This document shows positions 63,085 to 64,000 of a DNA stretch of 64,000 bases, one piece after another (position 1 is the stretch's first letter; every line of letters starts with the position of its first letter). The notes beneath the pieces were generated by a model. The model was not told where the DNA came from. It did not search any database and worked only from the letters and a program-made list of their open reading frames with translations. Source of the stretch: Pseudomonas extremorientalis (GTDB lineage Bacteria > Pseudomonadota > Gammaproteobacteria > Pseudomonadales > Pseudomonadaceae). A program made the position numbers and the translations under genes. The stretch covers positions 558,001-622,000 of the forward strand of contig NZ_MDGK01000015.1 in assembly GCF_001870465.1 (NCBI RefSeq), given 5' to 3'.

Positions 63085-64000
63085 TTAGCTGGCGATCAAC
63101 TGGCGCAGCACATAGTGCAGGATGCCACCCGACTTGAAGTACTCCACTTCATTCAACGTATCGATCCGGCACAACACTTCAACCTTCTCCGTACTGCCAT
63201 CCTCCCGCGTAATCACCAGCGTCAGGTTCATGCGCGGCACGATCTCCACATCGCTCAGCCCGAGAATGTCGATTTTCTCCTTGCCGGTCAGCTTGAGCGA
63301 CTTGCGGTTCTGGTCCAGCTTGAACTGCAATGGCAACACGCCCATGCCCACCAGGTTGGAGCGGTGGATACGCTCGAAACTTTCGGCGATCACCGCCTTG
63401 ACCCCCAGCAGGTTGGTGCCCTTGGCCGCCCAGTCGCGGCTGGAGCCGGTGCCGTATTCCTGGCCGGCGATCACCACCAGCGGCGTGCCCGACGCCTGGT
63501 ATTTCATCGAGGCGTCGTAGATCGGCATTTTCTCGCCGGTTGGGATGTACAGCGTATTGCCGCCTTCCTCACCGCCGAGCATTTCATTGCGGATACGGAT
63601 GTTGGCAAAGGTGCCGCGCATCATCACTTCATGGTTGCCACGGCGTGAGCCGTAGGAGTTGAAGTCGCGAGGCTCCACGCCTTGTTCGCGCAGGTAACGG
63701 CCGGCGGGGCTGTCGGTCTTGATATTGCCGGCGGGGGAGATGTGGTCGGTGGTCACCGAATCGCCCAACAGGGCCAGCACATTGGCGCCCTTGACGTCTT
63801 TGATCACCGGCAGGGGGCCGGCAATATCATCGAAGAACGGCGGGTGCTGGATGTAGGTGGAGTCCTTCTGCCACACGTAAGTGGCGGCCTGCGGCACTTC
63901 AATCGCTTGCCATTGCGCGTCACCGGCAAACACCTCGGCGTATTCCTTGTGGAACATGCCGGTGCTGACCTGCGCCACGGCGTCGGCGATCTCTTTGCTG
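63085..64000 (-). CDS. acnA: Aconitate hydratase A, C-terminal part (cut by the window edge)
   Basis: 305 residues are visible, the protein continues beyond 64000. VAQVSTGMFHKEYAEVFAGD, LGDSVTTDHISPAGNIK, NSYGSRRGNHEVMMRGTFANIR, GQEYGTGSSRDWAAKGT and SFERIHRSNLVGMGVLPLQF define domain 4 of AcnA. Citrate-isocitrate interconversion with a [4Fe-4S] cluster whose cysteines lie outside the window. The gene ends 16 bases past the REPIN. Confidence 0.95.
   Translation of the reverse strand, partial: SKEIADAVAQVSTGMFHKEYAEVFAGDAQWQAIEVPQAATYVWQKDSTYIQHPPFFDDIAGPLPVIKDVKGANVLALLGDSVTTDHISPAGNIKTDSPAGRYLREQGVEPRDFNSYGSRRGNHEVMMRGTFANIRIRNEMLGGEEGGNTLYIPTGEKMPIYDASMKYQASGTPLVVIAGQEYGTGSSRDWAAKGTNLLGVKAVIAESFERIHRSNLVGMGVLPLQFKLDQNRKSLKLTGKEKIDILGLSDVEIVPRMNLTLVITREDGSTEKVEVLCRIDTLNEVEYFKSGGILHYVLRQLIAS

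Overview
The window reads as chromosomal DNA of a Pseudomonas of the fluorescens group. Pointers are the high G+C, dense gene packing, many LysR regulators and MFS transporters, a pobR-pobA pair whose PobA matches the classical P. fluorescens enzyme residue for residue at its active site, an lpxO hydroxylase, and repeated copies of the GTGGGAGGGGGC/GCCCCCTCCCAC extragenic palindrome (REP), two of them as long inverted doublets of the REPIN type. No tRNA, rRNA, CRISPR array, insertion sequence or prophage was recognised.

Layout. 0.2-7.2 kb (minus strand): an MFS exporter, then a tight overlapping operon encoding a stressosome (RsbR, RsbS, RsbT), an ATPase-SpoIIE phosphatase fusion, a cytoplasmic histidine kinase and a REC-PAS-HK-REC hybrid kinase. 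7.4-10.8 kb: a LysR regulator, an MHS-type organic-acid symporter translationally coupled to a ModA-like periplasmic binding protein, and a 47-residue charged protein. 10.85-17.1 kb: a catabolic operon GntR - SDR dehydrogenase - beta-keto acid cleavage enzyme - SMP-30 lactonase - two MFS carriers, behind a promoter with an internal palindrome. 17.2-24.9 kb: two LysR genes around an orphan CHM isomerase, then an arginine-transaminase-pathway-like pair (2-ketoarginine decarboxylase and aldehyde dehydrogenase) with a CynX-type carrier and its LysR gene. 25-27.5 kb: an NAD(P)-binding reductase, a variant metallo-beta-lactamase-fold protein and a LysR. 27.8-31.6 kb: pobR/pobA and a DHA2 exporter. 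31.7-34.7 kb: cyanate detoxification (cynR, cynT, cynS) plus a periplasmic double-Cache protein. 34.6-37.8 kb: a cyclohexadienyl-dehydratase-like binding protein, a glutamine-synthetase-family ligase and a methyltransferase.

37.9-54 kb is mostly conserved core: rnd, ycgL, a 2-hydroxyacid dehydrogenase, nitroreductase, ycgN, an SpoU methyltransferase, yajD, oligopeptidase B, a yafJ-like amidotransferase and several proteins of unknown function. Inserted in this core is a 1025-residue effector/toxin-like protein (40492-43569) whose last 160 residues carry the motif set of a minimal protein kinase. 54-57.5 kb holds the 5-oxoprolinase genes pxpABC with a divergent LysR; 57.6-60.8 kb a MoxR ATPase/VWA pair and a DUF748-like membrane-anchored protein; 60.9-64 kb cysK, lpxO and the 3' part of an aconitase gene cut by the window edge.

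The points most worth following are the kinase-tailed effector, the stressosome wired to two-component kinases rather than to a sigma factor cascade, and the lactonase/dehydrogenase/BKACE operon, which suggests a complete but unassigned route from a lactone through a beta-keto acid. All functional calls come from reading translated sequence; no database search was run.
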